This document shows positions 8,770 to 18,272 of a stretch of 64,000 nt of DNA, piece after piece; the first letter of the stretch is position 1; every line of letters begins with the position of its first letter. The notes beneath the pieces are model-generated. The model did no database searches. It was not told where the DNA came from and saw only the letters and a program-made list of their open reading frames with translations. The stretch comes from Candidatus Kaistia colombiensis (GTDB lineage: Bacteria; Pseudomonadota; Alphaproteobacteria; Rhizobiales; Kaistiaceae): contig CP119318.1 of NCBI GenBank assembly GCA_029203105.1, forward strand, positions 3,424,501-3,488,500, given 5' to 3'. Position numbers and translations under genes: made by a program.

Positions 8770-9901
8770 TCAGAGCGGCGGGATATCGCCGCGCGCCCAG
8801 CCTTCCTTGGTCGCCAGACGGAAGTCCTCAAATCGCCCCTCGTCGATCGCGGCGCGGATGCCGGCCATCAGGCGCTGGTAGTAGGCGAGGTTGTTCCAGG
8901 TCAGAAGCATCTGCCGCCAGCGTTTCGCCGGACTTGAACAGGTGATGCAGATAGGCGCGCGAGTAGTCGCGGCTCGCCGGGCAGTCCGACTGCCTCGTCG
9001 AGCGGACGATGGTCTTCCGCGTGCCGCGCATTCTTCAGATTGACCTTGCCGAAGCGGGTGAAGGCGAGGCCATGGCGGCCGGCGCGGGTCGGCATCACGC
9101 AGTCGAACATGTCGATGCCGCGCGCCACCGATTCGAGGATGTCGTCCGGCGTGCCGACGCCCATCAGGTAGCGCGGCTTGTCCTCCGGCAGTACCGGCGT
9201 GGTCGTCGAGCATGTCGAGCATGACTTCCTGCGGTTCGCCGACCGCGAGGCCGCCGACCGCATAGCCCTTGAAGTCCATGGCGGCGAGTGCTGTGCGCGC
9301 TCTCGACGCGCAGCCGCGGATTGTCGCCGCCCTGCACGATGCCGAACATCGCCTTGCCCGGCTGGTCGCCGAACGCCGCCTTCGAGCGCTCGGCCCAGCG
9401 CAGCGACAGGTTCATCGCGCGCTCGATCTCCCTCTCGGTCGTCGGCAGGCCGACGCATTCGTCGAGCTGCATCTGGATGTCGCTGCCGAGCAGGCCCTGG
9501 ATCTCGACGGAACGCTCCGGCGTCAGCTCGTAGCGACGGCCGTCAATGTGGCTCTGGAAGGTGACGCCCTTCTCGTTCAGCTTGCGCAGCTTGGAGAGCG
9601 ACATCACCTGGAAGCCGCCGGAATCGGTCAGGATCGGATGGGGCCACTGCGCGAAGGTGTGCAGACCGCCCAGCTTCGCCACCCGCTCCGCACCAGGGCG
9701 CAGCATCAAGTGATAGGTGTTGCCGAGGATGACGTCGGCGCCAAGATCGCGCACCTGGCCCGGATACATCGCCTTGACGGTTCCGGCCGTGCCGACGGGC
9801 ATGAAGGCCGGCGTCCGGATTTTTCCACGCGGCATAGCCAGTTCGCCGCGTCGCGCCATGCCGTCCTTGGCGAGCAGGGTGAAGGTGAATTTCTCGGTCA
9901 T
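8770..9901 (-). pseudogene. tgt: Queuine tRNA-ribosyltransferase gene with four +1 frameshifts
   Basis: Would exchange guanine 34 for preQ1 in GUN-anticodon tRNAs. Frame one runs from ATG 9901 through PVGTAGTVKAM, DSGGFQVMSL and MFGIVQGG, then the protein continues in successive frames. These are GYAVGGLAVGEPQEVMLDML, then LMGVGTPDDILESVARGIDM plus FDCVMPTRAG (catalytic Asp), then DCPASRDYSRAYLHHLF, then MLLTWNNLAYYQRLMAG to the stop. Shifts fall near 9289-9297, 9196-9206, 8985-8996 and 8908-8914, each equal to one extra base. Removing four bases gives exactly 375 residues, the normal length. Start overlaps queA by 4 bp. Either a recent pseudogene or sequencing indels; as written it cannot give full-length enzyme. 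Confidence 0.9.
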
Positions 9902-10980
9902 TCTGTCTCGTTCGGGAAGAGCAGCGACGCGTCGCCATAGGAATAGAAGCGATAGCCGGTGGCGATCGCGTGCTCATAGGCCGCCCGCATCGTCTCCAGC
10001 CCGGCGAAGGCGGAGACGAGCATAAACAGCGTCGAGCGCGGCAGATGGAAATTGGTCATCAAGAGGTCGATCGCCCGGAAGCGATAGCCGGGCGTGATGA
10101 AGATGCTGGTCGGCCCGTGGAACGGCCGGATGATCTTGTCCTCACCGGCGGCGCTCTCCAGCAGCCGCAGCGACGTCGTGCCGACGGCGATCACCCGGTT
10201 GCCGCGCGCCCGCACCGCATTGAGCGCATCCGCCGTCGCGGCGGAAACCTCGCCGATCTCGGCGTGCATCTTGTGCGCGTCGGTGTCGTCCGCCTTGACC
10301 GGCAGGAAGGTGCCGGCGCCGACATGCAACGTCACGAAATGCCGCTCGACGCCGAGCGCATCGAGGCGCGCGAACAGATCCGGCGTGAAATGCAGCCCGG
10401 CGGTGGGCGCGGCGACGGCGCCCTCCTCGCGGGCATAAATCGTCTGGTAGTCGCGCCGGTCCTCGTCGTCCTCGTGCCGCTTGGAGGCGATATAGGGCGG
10501 CAGCGGGATGTGGCCGACGCTGGCGATCGCCTCGTCCAGAACCGGTCCGGACAGATCGAAGGCGAGCACGACCTCGCCGGCCTCGCCCTTCTCGGCGACC
10601 GTGGCGGCCAGGCCCGAGATCAGGCAGGCACGATCGGCGCTCTCGCCGAACTGGATGCGGTCGCCGAGCTGCAGCTTCTTCGCCGGGCGGACGAAGGCAC
10701 GCCAGCGGTCGGCCGCCTCGCGCATATGCAGCGTCACCCCGATCCGCGCCGAAACGCCGTCGCGAACGCGCTCGCCGAAAAGCTGGGCCGGGATCACCTT
10801 GGTGTCGTTGAAGACGAGCGCGTCGCCGGGGCGCAACAGGTCCGGCAGCTCGCGGACGACGCGGTCCTCGAGGGCGGCGCCCTGCCGGACGACGAGCAGG
10901 CGCGCGGCGTCGCGCGGCCGGGCCGGTCGCAGGGCGATGTTCTCCTCGGGGAGATCGAAATCGAATAGGTCGACGCGCAT
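9898..10980 (-). CDS. queA: S-adenosylmethionine:tRNA ribosyltransferase-isomerase
   Basis: 360 residues. Transfers and isomerises the ribosyl moiety of SAM onto preQ1-tRNA to give epoxyqueuosine. Characteristic stretches are all present: FDFDLPEENIALRPA at the N terminus, DALVFNDTKVIPAQLFG, the YQTIYA-EEGAVAAPTAGLHF motif, HVGAGTFLPVK, VGTTSLRLLES and the C-terminal LMTNFHLPRSTLFMLVSAFAG. Intact, in contrast to the downstream tgt (4-bp ATGA overlap). A terminator at 10996-11023 separates it from the cyclophilin genes, so it probably has its own promoter or depends on read-through. Confidence 0.96.
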   Translation of the reverse strand: MRVDLFDFDLPEENIALRPARPRDAARLLVVRQGAALEDRVVRELPDLLRPGDALVFNDTKVIPAQLFGERVRDGVSARIGVTLHMREAADRWRAFVRPAKKLQLGDRIQFGESADRACLISGLAATVAEKGEAGEVVLAFDLSGPVLDEAIASVGHIPLPPYIASKRHEDDEDRRDYQTIYAREEGAVAAPTAGLHFTPDLFARLDALGVERHFVTLHVGAGTFLPVKADDTDAHKMHAEIGEVSAATADALNAVRARGNRVIAVGTTSLRLLESAAGEDKIIRPFHGPTSIFITPGYRFRAIDLLMTNFHLPRSTLFMLVSAFAGLETMRAAYEHAIATGYRFYSYGDASLLFPNETE

Positions 10981-10995
10981 GGGTGCTCAAACAAA

Positions 10996-11023
10996 GAGGG
11001 GCGCCGCGGAAACGGCGCCCCTC
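10996..11023 (-). terminator. Intrinsic terminator downstream of ppiB, upstream of queA
   Basis: Perfect 11-bp stem GAGGGGCGCCG / CGGCGCCCCTC with a 6-nt loop. On the minus strand the stem is followed by TTTGTTTG. It lies about 75 bp after the ppiB-like stop and just before the queA start at 10980, so it ends the coaD/ppi transcript. Confidence 0.75.
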
Positions 11024-11097
11024 TCCTAATCAGCTAGGCCCGGCATTGCAAATCGGCCGGCACACGGCACGGCAATCGGCAGGCCGGCGAAGCGGGA

Positions 11098-11571
11098 CTA
11101 CGCGACGTCGGCGGCGACCTTCATCGAGACGATCTTGTCCGGGTTCTGGACCGGCTCGCCACGCTTGATCTTGTCGATGTTGTCCATGCCTTCCACGACC
11201 TGGCCCCAGACGGTGTACTGACCGTCGAGGAAGCGCGCGTCGCCGAAGCAGAGGAAGAACTGGCTGTCGCCGGAGTTCGGGTCCTGGGCGCGGGCCATCG
11301 ACGCGGTGCCGCGGACATGCGGCTCGCGCGAGAACTCGGCCTTCAGCTTCTTGCCCGAACCGCCCATGCCGGTGCCGGTCGGGTCGCCTGTCTGAGCCAT
11401 GAAGCCGTCGATCACGCGATGGAAGACGATGCCGTCATAAAAGCCTTCGCGAGCCAGTTCCTTGATCCGCGCAACGTGCAGCGGCGCGAGGTCCGGGCGC
11501 AGGGCGATGGTCGCCGTACCCTGGGTGGTCTCGAGGATGAGGGTGTTTTCCGGGTCCTTGATTTCGGCCAC
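11098..11571 (-). CDS. ppiB: Cytoplasmic peptidyl-prolyl cis-trans isomerase (cyclophilin)
   Basis: 157-residue cyclophilin without signal peptide, catalysing proline isomerisation during folding. Core motif FHRVIDGFMAQTGDPTGTGM supplies the active-site Arg, Phe, Met and Gln; then FFLCFGDARFLDGQYTVWGQV. Second of a tandem pair: the upstream gene (11626-12174) encodes a secreted paralogue that is closely similar through the catalytic core at both protein and DNA level. 54 bp separate the two, consistent with co-transcription, and the terminator at 10996-11023 ends the unit. Confidence 0.93.
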   Translation of the reverse strand: MAEIKDPENTLILETTQGTATIALRPDLAPLHVARIKELAREGFYDGIVFHRVIDGFMAQTGDPTGTGMGGSGKKLKAEFSREPHVRGTASMARAQDPNSGDSQFFLCFGDARFLDGQYTVWGQVVEGMDNIDKIKRGEPVQNPDKIVSMKVAADVA

Positions 11572-11625
11572 GGTTATCTCCTTCTGAGAGGCCGCGCCGG
11601 AAGGTGGCGCGGCGAACGTGCCGAC

Positions 11626-12174
<549 letters not shown>

Positions 12175-12217
12175 AGAGACCTCCGGTCGGTGGACGGTAC
12201 CGCCTTTTGCGGCGACG

Positions 12218-12712
12218 TCAGGAACTGAATTTTTGTGTCAGCTTTCGGGCAACACCTGTCGGAACGAAGGCAGAGACGTCGCCGCCCATCTTCGCAATCT
12301 GGCGCACCAGCGTCGCGGTTATGTGACGCGTCGCGGGCGTTGCCGGCAGAAACACGGTTTGAATCGCCGGCGCCATGGCGCCGTTCATGCCCGCGAGCTG
12401 CATCTCATAATCCAGGTCGGTGCCGTCGCGAAGCCCGCGGATCATCACCGTCGCGCCGCAATCGCGCGCCGCGTCGATGGTCAGGCCGTCGAAGGCGATG
12501 ACGTCGATTCGGCCCTCGGCGCCCTCCAGTCCCTCGGCGAGTTCGCGGATTAGCGCCACGCGTTCGTCGAAGGAGAAGAGCGGCGTCTTGCCGGGATGGA
12601 CGCCGATCGCCACGACCAACCGGTCGACCCCGACCAGCGCCGCGCGCAGCATGTCGAGATGGCCGTTGGTCGGCGGATCGAAGGAGCCCGGATACAGTCC
12701 AACACGCGCCAT
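12218..12712 (-). CDS. coaD: Phosphopantetheine adenylyltransferase
   Basis: 164 residues. Transfers AMP from ATP to 4'-phosphopantetheine in coenzyme A synthesis. Begins MARVGLYPGSFDPPTNGH, containing the nucleotidyltransferase T-x-G-H motif; later MIRGLRDGTDLDYEMQLAGMN and the C-terminal HITATLVRQIAKMGGDVSAF. Start ATG 12712 matches the family N terminus; an in-frame extension to 12754 is not needed. First gene of the coaD-ppiA-ppiB unit, downstream of gyrA on the same strand but separated by the small plus-strand gene at 12916-13146. Confidence 0.96.
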   Translation of the reverse strand: MARVGLYPGSFDPPTNGHLDMLRAALVGVDRLVVAIGVHPGKTPLFSFDERVALIRELAEGLEGAEGRIDVIAFDGLTIDAARDCGATVMIRGLRDGTDLDYEMQLAGMNGAMAPAIQTVFLPATPATRHITATLVRQIAKMGGDVSAFVPTGVARKLTQKFSS

Positions 12713-12915
12713 GTTCACATCTCGCTCCCGGAACGATGCCGGATTCTCACGCAAGGTTTACGAAGGAAAGAAAGACTTCATCAAGGAACCAACTTCACAA
12801 ACCCGCATTGCTTCCCCAGATGAATACCAAATGAACGGCGAGTTGTGATGCGGTTCATAGGCTGAAGAGCATGTTGCGTCCACATATCGGCGCAACAGCA
12901 CACGGAGGGCAAGCC

Positions 12916-13146
12916 ATGACGTCGTGGTTCCACACCGCCATTCTCGCAACTTGCGCCGCAGCAACCATCGCGGTCGGCTTCGCCAGTGCGGCCGCCTATT
13001 CCGACCGGAATGCTCCGGCAGCCAAGAAGGGCGATCGCCTCTCCGTGTCGTCAATGGACAATGCCGCAGCGCCGATGATCGCTGTCGTCGATCGCCAGCA
13101 GGGCTATTCCGTCATTACCCGCGTCCCCCTCCCGGGCGCGAACTGA
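12916..13146 (+). CDS. Small secreted protein, unknown function
   Basis: 76 residues with an N-terminal signal peptide (SWFHTAILATCAAATIAVGF followed by ASA) and a short mature domain rich in Ala, Asp and Val ending in VITRVPLPGAN. Start ATG 12916 follows a strong Shine-Dalgarno GGAGGG at 12904-12909. No cysteines in the mature part and no recognised family. Lies alone on the plus strand between coaD and gyrA, ending in a bidirectional terminator shared with gyrA. Good translation signals argue that it is real. Confidence 0.65.
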   Translation: MTSWFHTAILATCAAATIAVGFASAAAYSDRNAPAAKKGDRLSVSSMDNAAAPMIAVVDRQQGYSVITRVPLPGAN

Positions 13147-13192
13147 GGGTTTCCCCTCACCCCTGAAGACCTCCAAACCGAACCTCCCCGAC

Positions 13193-13225
13193 ATGACGCC
13201 GGCCTGCCCCTGAGGCCGGCGTCAT
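13193..13225. terminator. Bidirectional terminator between the small secreted gene and gyrA
   Basis: Perfect 13-bp stem ATGACGCCGGCCT / AGGCCGGCGTCAT with a 7-nt loop, in the 97-bp gap between two convergent genes (13146 and 13244). Flanking T residues (ATTCATTT on the plus side) suit termination from the left; the symmetric stem can serve both directions. Confidence 0.75.
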
Positions 13226-13243
13226 TCATTTCGGGGACCAGGA

Positions 13244-16021
13244 TCAGCCCTCCGGCGGCGCCTGCGGCGTCGGCGCGGGCTCGGCTTCCGGCCCGTCCTC
13301 CTCGACATCGGTCAGGCGATCGACGGAAACGACCTTTTCCTTGTCGTTCGTGTTGAAGACGATCACACCCTGCGAGCCGCGGCCGACGATGCGGATCGGC
13401 TTGTCGCCGCCGACCGGCATGCGGATCATCTGGCCACCATCGGTGACCAGCATGATCTGGTCCGCGTCCTCGACCGGGAACGACGCGATCAGCTGGCCGT
13501 TCCGCTCGTTGACGGCCATCGCGACGATGCCCTTACCGCCGCGCCCGGTGATGCGATACTCGAAGGAGGAGGTCCGCTTGCCATAGCCGTTCTCGGAGAT
13601 GGTGAGAACGAATTGCTCGGCGGCGCTCATCTCGGCATAACGGTTCTGCGGCAGCGTCGCGCTGCCCGGCGTCTCGTCGGCATCGTGCTCGATGACCGTC
13701 GCATCCTCGATTTCACCGCGCACGGCGCGGCTCATCTTCAGATAGGCCGTGCGCTCGTCGCCATTGGCGTCGAAGTGATGCAGGATCGCCATCGAGATGA
13801 TCCGGTCGCCCTCGGCCAGCGAGATGCCGCGTACGCCGGTCGAATCGCGGCCCTTGAAGACGCGCACGTCCGTCACCGCAAAGCGGATGCACTGGCCCTT
13901 CGCCGTCGTCAGCAGAACGTCGTCATGCTCGGAGCAGAGCTGGACGTCGACGATCGCGTCGCCTTCCTCGTCGAACTTCATGGCGATCTTGCCATTGCGG
14001 TTCACCTGGACGAAGTCGGACAACTTGTTGCGGCGAACCGTGCCGCGCGTCGTCGCGAACATGACGTCGAGCGTCGCCCACTGATCCTCGTCCTCGGGCA
14101 GCAGCAGGATCGAGGTGATCCGTTCGCCTTCCTGGAGCGGCAGCAGGTTGTTCAGGAACTTTCCGCGAGCCTGGGGCGCTGCGAGCGGCAGGCGCCAGAC
14201 CTTCATCTTGTAGGCGATGCCGCGCGACGAGAAGAACACGACCGGCGTATGCGTGTTGGTGACGAACAGACGGGTGACGAAATCTTCGTCCTTCGTCGCC
14301 ATGCCGGAACGGCCCTTGCCGCCGCGATGCTGGGCCCGATAGGTGACCAGCGGCACGCGCTTGATGTAGCCCTCATGGCTGACTGTGACGACCATGTCTT
14401 CGCGCTGGATGAGATCCTCGTCCTCGAAGTCGATGCCACCGTCGAGAATCTCGGTCTTGCGCGGCGTGGCGAACTCGTCACGAACCGCGATCAGCTCGTC
14501 GCGGATGATGGCGACGATGCGGGCGCGGGAGCGCAGGATTTCGAGATAGTCGGCAATCTCGGCGCCGAGCTTGTTCAACTCGTCGGCGATTTCGTCGCGG
14601 CCGAGGGCGGTCAGGCGCTGCAGGCGGAGATCGAGGATCGCGCGCGCCTGCACTTCCGACAACTGGTAGGTGTTGTCGGCTGCCAGCTTGTGGCGCGGAT
14701 CGTCGATCAGCGCCACAAGCGGCGCGATGTCGGCAGCCGGCCAATGCCGCTCCATCAGCCGCTCGCGCGCTGTCGACGGGTCGGGCGCGGTTCGGATCAG
14801 GTGGATGACTTCGTCGATATTGGCGACGGCGATGCCGAGACCGACCAACACATGCGCGCGGTCGCGCGCCTTGTTGAGCAGGAAGCGGGTACGACGCGCG
14901 ACGACTTCTTCGCGGAAGACGACGAAGGCCTGGATCAGGTCCTTCAGATTCATCAGGCGCGGCTTGCCGCCCGTCAGCGCCACCATGTTGACGCCGAACG
15001 ACGTCTGCAGCGGCGAATAGCGATAGACCTGGTTCAGCACGACATCGGCGACGGCGTCGCGCTTCAGCTCGATGACGACGCGCATGCCGAGGCGATCGGA
15101 TTCGTCGCGGATGTCGGAGATGCCCTCGATCCGCTTGTCGCGGACGAGCTCGGCGATCTTCTCGATCATCGTCGCCTTGTTCACCTGGTACGGGATCTCG
15201 TGGATGACGAGAGCCTCGCGCTCCTTGCGAACGGTTTCGACGGTCACGCGGCCGCGCATCAGCACCGAGCCGCGGCCCTCGTGATAGGCCGAGCGGATAC
15301 CAGCGCGGCCGATGATCAGGCCGGCAGTCGGGAAGTCGGGCCCCGGAATGATCTCCATCAGCTCTTCGATGCTGATGCCCGGATTTTCCAGATAGGCGAT
15401 GCAGCCGTCGATCACCTCGCCCAGATTGTGCGAGGGAATGTTGGTCGCCATGCCGACGGCGATGCCGCCGGCGCCATTGACCAGCAGGTTCGGGAAGCGG
15501 GCCGGCAGAACGACCGGCTCGCGCTCCGAATTATCGTAGTTGTCCTGGAAGTCGACGGTGTCCTTGTCGATGTCCTCGAGCAACGAGTGCGCCGCCTTGG
15601 CAAGGCGCACTTCCGTATAACGCATCGCGGCCGGGCTATCGCCGTCGACCGAGCCGAAATTGCCCTGGCCGTCGGCCAGCATGACGCGCATGGAGAAATC
15701 CTGCGCCATGCGCACCAGCGCCATGTAGACCGACTGGTCGCCATGCGGATGGTACTTACCGATCACATCACCGACGATACGCGCCGACTTGCGGTACGAC
15801 TTGTTCCAGTCGTAGCCGTTCTCGTTCATCGAATGCAGGATGCGGCGATGGACCGGCTTGAGGCCGTCGCGGGCATCCGGAAGCGCGCGGCTCACGATCA
15901 CGCTCATCGCGTAATCGAGATAGCTCCGCTTCATCTCATCGGTGATCGAGATCGTCTCGAAGTCGGATGGGCGGCCATCGCCCGGCTCATCGGGGCTTGG
16001 CGGCTCGTGGGTATCGGACAA
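13244..16021 (-). CDS. gyrA: DNA gyrase subunit A
   Basis: 925 residues. Breaks and rejoins DNA in the type II topoisomerase A2B2 that introduces negative supercoils. The catalytic tyrosine is Y135 (AAMRYTEVRL), preceded by the winged-helix region RALPDARDGLKPVHRRIL. The quinolone-resistance loop reads KYHPHGDQSVYMALVRM, with Gln96 and Met100 at the positions of E. coli Ser83 and Asp87. The GyrA box is AQHRGGKGRSG, and six pinwheel repeats follow, ending in an acidic tail. The N-terminal extension of 13 residues relative to E. coli numbering is typical of alphaproteobacteria. Convergent with the small gene at 12916. Confidence 0.98.
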   Translation of the reverse strand: MSDTHEPPSPDEPGDGRPSDFETISITDEMKRSYLDYAMSVIVSRALPDARDGLKPVHRRILHSMNENGYDWNKSYRKSARIVGDVIGKYHPHGDQSVYMALVRMAQDFSMRVMLADGQGNFGSVDGDSPAAMRYTEVRLAKAAHSLLEDIDKDTVDFQDNYDNSEREPVVLPARFPNLLVNGAGGIAVGMATNIPSHNLGEVIDGCIAYLENPGISIEELMEIIPGPDFPTAGLIIGRAGIRSAYHEGRGSVLMRGRVTVETVRKEREALVIHEIPYQVNKATMIEKIAELVRDKRIEGISDIRDESDRLGMRVVIELKRDAVADVVLNQVYRYSPLQTSFGVNMVALTGGKPRLMNLKDLIQAFVVFREEVVARRTRFLLNKARDRAHVLVGLGIAVANIDEVIHLIRTAPDPSTARERLMERHWPAADIAPLVALIDDPRHKLAADNTYQLSEVQARAILDLRLQRLTALGRDEIADELNKLGAEIADYLEILRSRARIVAIIRDELIAVRDEFATPRKTEILDGGIDFEDEDLIQREDMVVTVSHEGYIKRVPLVTYRAQHRGGKGRSGMATKDEDFVTRLFVTNTHTPVVFFSSRGIAYKMKVWRLPLAAPQARGKFLNNLLPLQEGERITSILLLPEDEDQWATLDVMFATTRGTVRRNKLSDFVQVNRNGKIAMKFDEEGDAIVDVQLCSEHDDVLLTTAKGQCIRFAVTDVRVFKGRDSTGVRGISLAEGDRIISMAILHHFDANGDERTAYLKMSRAVRGEIEDATVIEHDADETPGSATLPQNRYAEMSAAEQFVLTISENGYGKRTSSFEYRITGRGGKGIVAMAVNERNGQLIASFPVEDADQIMLVTDGGQMIRMPVGGDKPIRIVGRGSQGVIVFNTNDKEKVVSVDRLTDVEEDGPEAEPAPTPQAPPEG

Positions 16022-16403
16022 GTTATTTTCCGGAATCAGTTTCGATTGCCGCCATCATAGAGGCCGCGTGTGGCAGCTTCAAGGAATCCCGCAGAAACGC
16101 CGGAATTCCAAGCCTCTGGGTGGCGCCGCTCGCGGCGCTTGGGGAGGGCTCGCTTCGATGCGGCAGGGACGCTCCCTTCGGCCCCCTCGCCCCGGCGTCA
16201 CGGAGAGCCCGAACCGGGGGCCGGATCGATGGCCAACCGCGCTCCGCCGATCCGAAGGCCATTGCTCCGCTGGAGCCAACACGCATGCGAACCCTTCCTT
16301 CCGGGGCCGGAACCTGTCAATTCTTCAGCAGTTCGAATCCCGGCCAGATGGCGCCAACGGAGGCGCCACATGGACCGGACGGTACTGGTGGAATACAGCG
16401 ATC
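16022..16403. other. 382-bp intergenic region between gyrA and marC (divergent)
   Basis: Holds the promoters of gyrA (minus) and the MarC gene (plus). Open frames exist on both strands, but they are arginine/proline-rich and lack domain character or good ribosome-binding sites. A TTCGAATCCCGG string at 16331-16342 looks like a tRNA T-loop, but no cloverleaf surrounds it. No convincing repeat or terminator seen. Confidence 0.5.
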
Positions 16404-17060
16404 GTGTTCGACTATCTTTTCAACGCGCTGATCACCCTCTTCGTGACGATCGATCCGATCGGGCTCGCACCGATCTTTGTCGGCCTCACCCGCGGCATGA
16501 CGTCCGGCCAGCGCCGCCAGACGGCGATCCGCGCCACCGTGACCGCCACGATCATCCTCTACGCCTTCGCGCTGATCGGCGAAGGGCTGCTGACCTTCCT
16601 CGGCATATCGCTGGCGGCCTTTCGCATCGCAGGCGGCCTGATGCTGTTCTGGATCGCCTTCGAGATGGTGTTCGAGCGCCGCGACCAGCGCAAGCTGGCC
16701 AACGCCCAGAAGGCGATCGAGGACGAGCGCGTGCATGAACTGGCGGATATCCACCACCTCGCGGTCTTTCCGCTCGCCATCCCTCTGATTGCCGGCCCGG
16801 GCGCCATTTCGGCCACCATCCTGATTGCCGCCTCGGCGCCGAACACATTGGGACTGATCGGCCTGCTGGTGATCATCGGCGCCCTGATCGCCTCCTGCCT
16901 GACGGTATTCCTGCTCGCCGGCCCGCTCGACCGGATGCTCGGCACGACAGGCCGGATCGTGCTGACGCGCCTGCTCGGCGTCCTGCTTTCCGCCCTCGCC
17001 GTGCAGTTTGTCGCCGATGGCGTGCTGGAAATCGCGAAAACGGCGATGCGCGCCGGCTGA
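16404..17060 (+). CDS. MarC family integral membrane protein (second copy)
   Basis: 218 residues with six hydrophobic helices. Family hallmarks are LFVTIDPIGLAPIFVGLTRG at the N terminus, FPLAIPLIAGPGAISATIL in the middle and a final RLLGVLLSALAVQFVADGV. Start chosen at GTG 16404 because the family typically begins with (M)FDYL-N; upstream in-frame sequence is not conserved in character and no ATG fits. It differs considerably from the MarC at 8115-8750 and belongs to the subgroup with an extended loop after helix 3 (FERRDQRKLANAQKAIEDE). Function unproven in the family. Confidence 0.88.
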   Translation: MFDYLFNALITLFVTIDPIGLAPIFVGLTRGMTSGQRRQTAIRATVTATIILYAFALIGEGLLTFLGISLAAFRIAGGLMLFWIAFEMVFERRDQRKLANAQKAIEDERVHELADIHHLAVFPLAIPLIAGPGAISATILIAASAPNTLGLIGLLVIIGALIASCLTVFLLAGPLDRMLGTTGRIVLTRLLGVLLSALAVQFVADGVLEIAKTAMRAG

Positions 17061-17213
17061 CACGTTTTTGTCCGGGCCACAAAGAAGAGTCTCAGTCCCT
17101 TGAAGAAGACCCGAGCATACAAATAGCTGGAGCATTTCATCGTTTCCGGGAAACCGTGAAATGCTCCAGAGATGCCCGCTCGAATGTCGTGAGGCGCACC
17201 GAGAGAGGCGACA

Positions 17214-18158
17214 ATGTCCGACCGAACGAACAGCAGCCGCAGAGCGGCGATCGTCTCGCCGCCCGATCGCCTGACCTCCCGCATGACCGTCGACGAGGCG
17301 ATCGCCGGCGTCCTCACGCAAAACCAGGCAGAGCTTGTGGCCGCGATGCGCGCGGCACTCGATCGGCCGATGCCGGAGACCGTGCACGAACTCCGCACAG
17401 CGCTCCAAAGCCTGCACGCGGCGCTGGCGCTATCCGCGCGCTGGGCCGATAGCGAGGCGCTAACCGAAATCCTTCGCGATGCGCGCGCGCTATCCGATGC
17501 GCTTGGCGAAACGCGTCACTGGGACATCCTCATCGCCGAGACCCTGGCCCGGCACATCGACACCTTGGCCGATATCGCGGATGTCGCGGTGCTGACCGAG
17601 GGAGCCGCCGTGGCGCGGCAGGAAGGCTATCGGCGCGTTCGGCTCCTTCTCGACGGTCCCTTGCCGCAAAAACTGCTGCTGGGACTAGCCTTCATCGTCT
17701 CGCAACAGCGATGGCGCGACGAAGGCGGCCGGACTTCCAAGCGGCTCGCCGGAGACGTCCGCGTCCGGGCGAAGCGCGAAGTCGCGCGCCTGGACAAACG
17801 CCTACTGGACCGAGGCAAGCGGCTTCGCCGTCTGCCGGACGAGACGCGGCACGCCCTGGCCGTCGAGGTCAAGCATCTGCGCGACACGATCGAACTGCTC
17901 CAATCTATCTGGCCGCGTCCTGCCCGCATCCGGCGCTACCGGGACCGGGTGCAGGCGCTGCAATCAGCGCTGGATGGGCTGGATGACGCCCGGACCACGC
18001 AACTCCTGCTAAACCGCATCGCCTCGGACGATCCGTCGCCTTTGGTGCAGCGGGCTGTCGGGGCGATCGGCGGCTGGGTGGCGCGGGACAAGATCGATCG
18101 CCTCAGCGCGCTGGACGAGCTCTGGCGAGAATTCCGGAGCGCCAAGCGCTTCTGGTAG
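17214..18158 (+). CDS. CHAD domain protein
   Basis: 314 residues, almost entirely alpha-helical, with the CHAD-domain pattern of conserved histidines and arginines at helix starts: ETVHELRTALQSLHAAL, LSDALGETRHWDILI and HALAVEVKHLRDTIELL. CHAD proteins bind inorganic polyphosphate through a basic groove and often sit with CYTH triphosphatases or polyphosphate kinases; none is adjacent here. Start at ATG 17214 (ATGTCCGACCG). Likely monocistronic. Assignment rests on the histidine/arginine pattern, so the family is fairly sure and the role inferred. Confidence 0.8.
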   Translation: MSDRTNSSRRAAIVSPPDRLTSRMTVDEAIAGVLTQNQAELVAAMRAALDRPMPETVHELRTALQSLHAALALSARWADSEALTEILRDARALSDALGETRHWDILIAETLARHIDTLADIADVAVLTEGAAVARQEGYRRVRLLLDGPLPQKLLLGLAFIVSQQRWRDEGGRTSKRLAGDVRVRAKREVARLDKRLLDRGKRLRRLPDETRHALAVEVKHLRDTIELLQSIWPRPARIRRYRDRVQALQSALDGLDDARTTQLLLNRIASDDPSPLVQRAVGAIGGWVARDKIDRLSALDELWREFRSAKRFW

Positions 18159-18272
18159 GCGACCGCGGCGCTTCGCGCCACATAGACGTGAAGATCGGCC
18201 CGCCCGTCTGCGTGGTAGCCTTTCGACGGCCGTCACAGACGGACGGTCGAATTCAGCTTCGGAGGACCAATC

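Noticed and set aside
13613..16060. 815-codon open frame opposite gyrA
   Set aside because: Composition is that of an antisense shadow of GC-rich code; gyrA is unambiguous on the other strand.
16023..16286. 87-codon minus-strand frame upstream of gyrA
   Set aside because: Arginine/proline-rich, no ribosome-binding site, and lies in the expected gyrA promoter region.
16321..16345. T-loop-like TTCGAATCCCGG that might be a tRNA 3' end or attachment site
   Set aside because: No acceptor, D or anticodon arm can be folded around it and there is no matching intact tRNA or integrase nearby.
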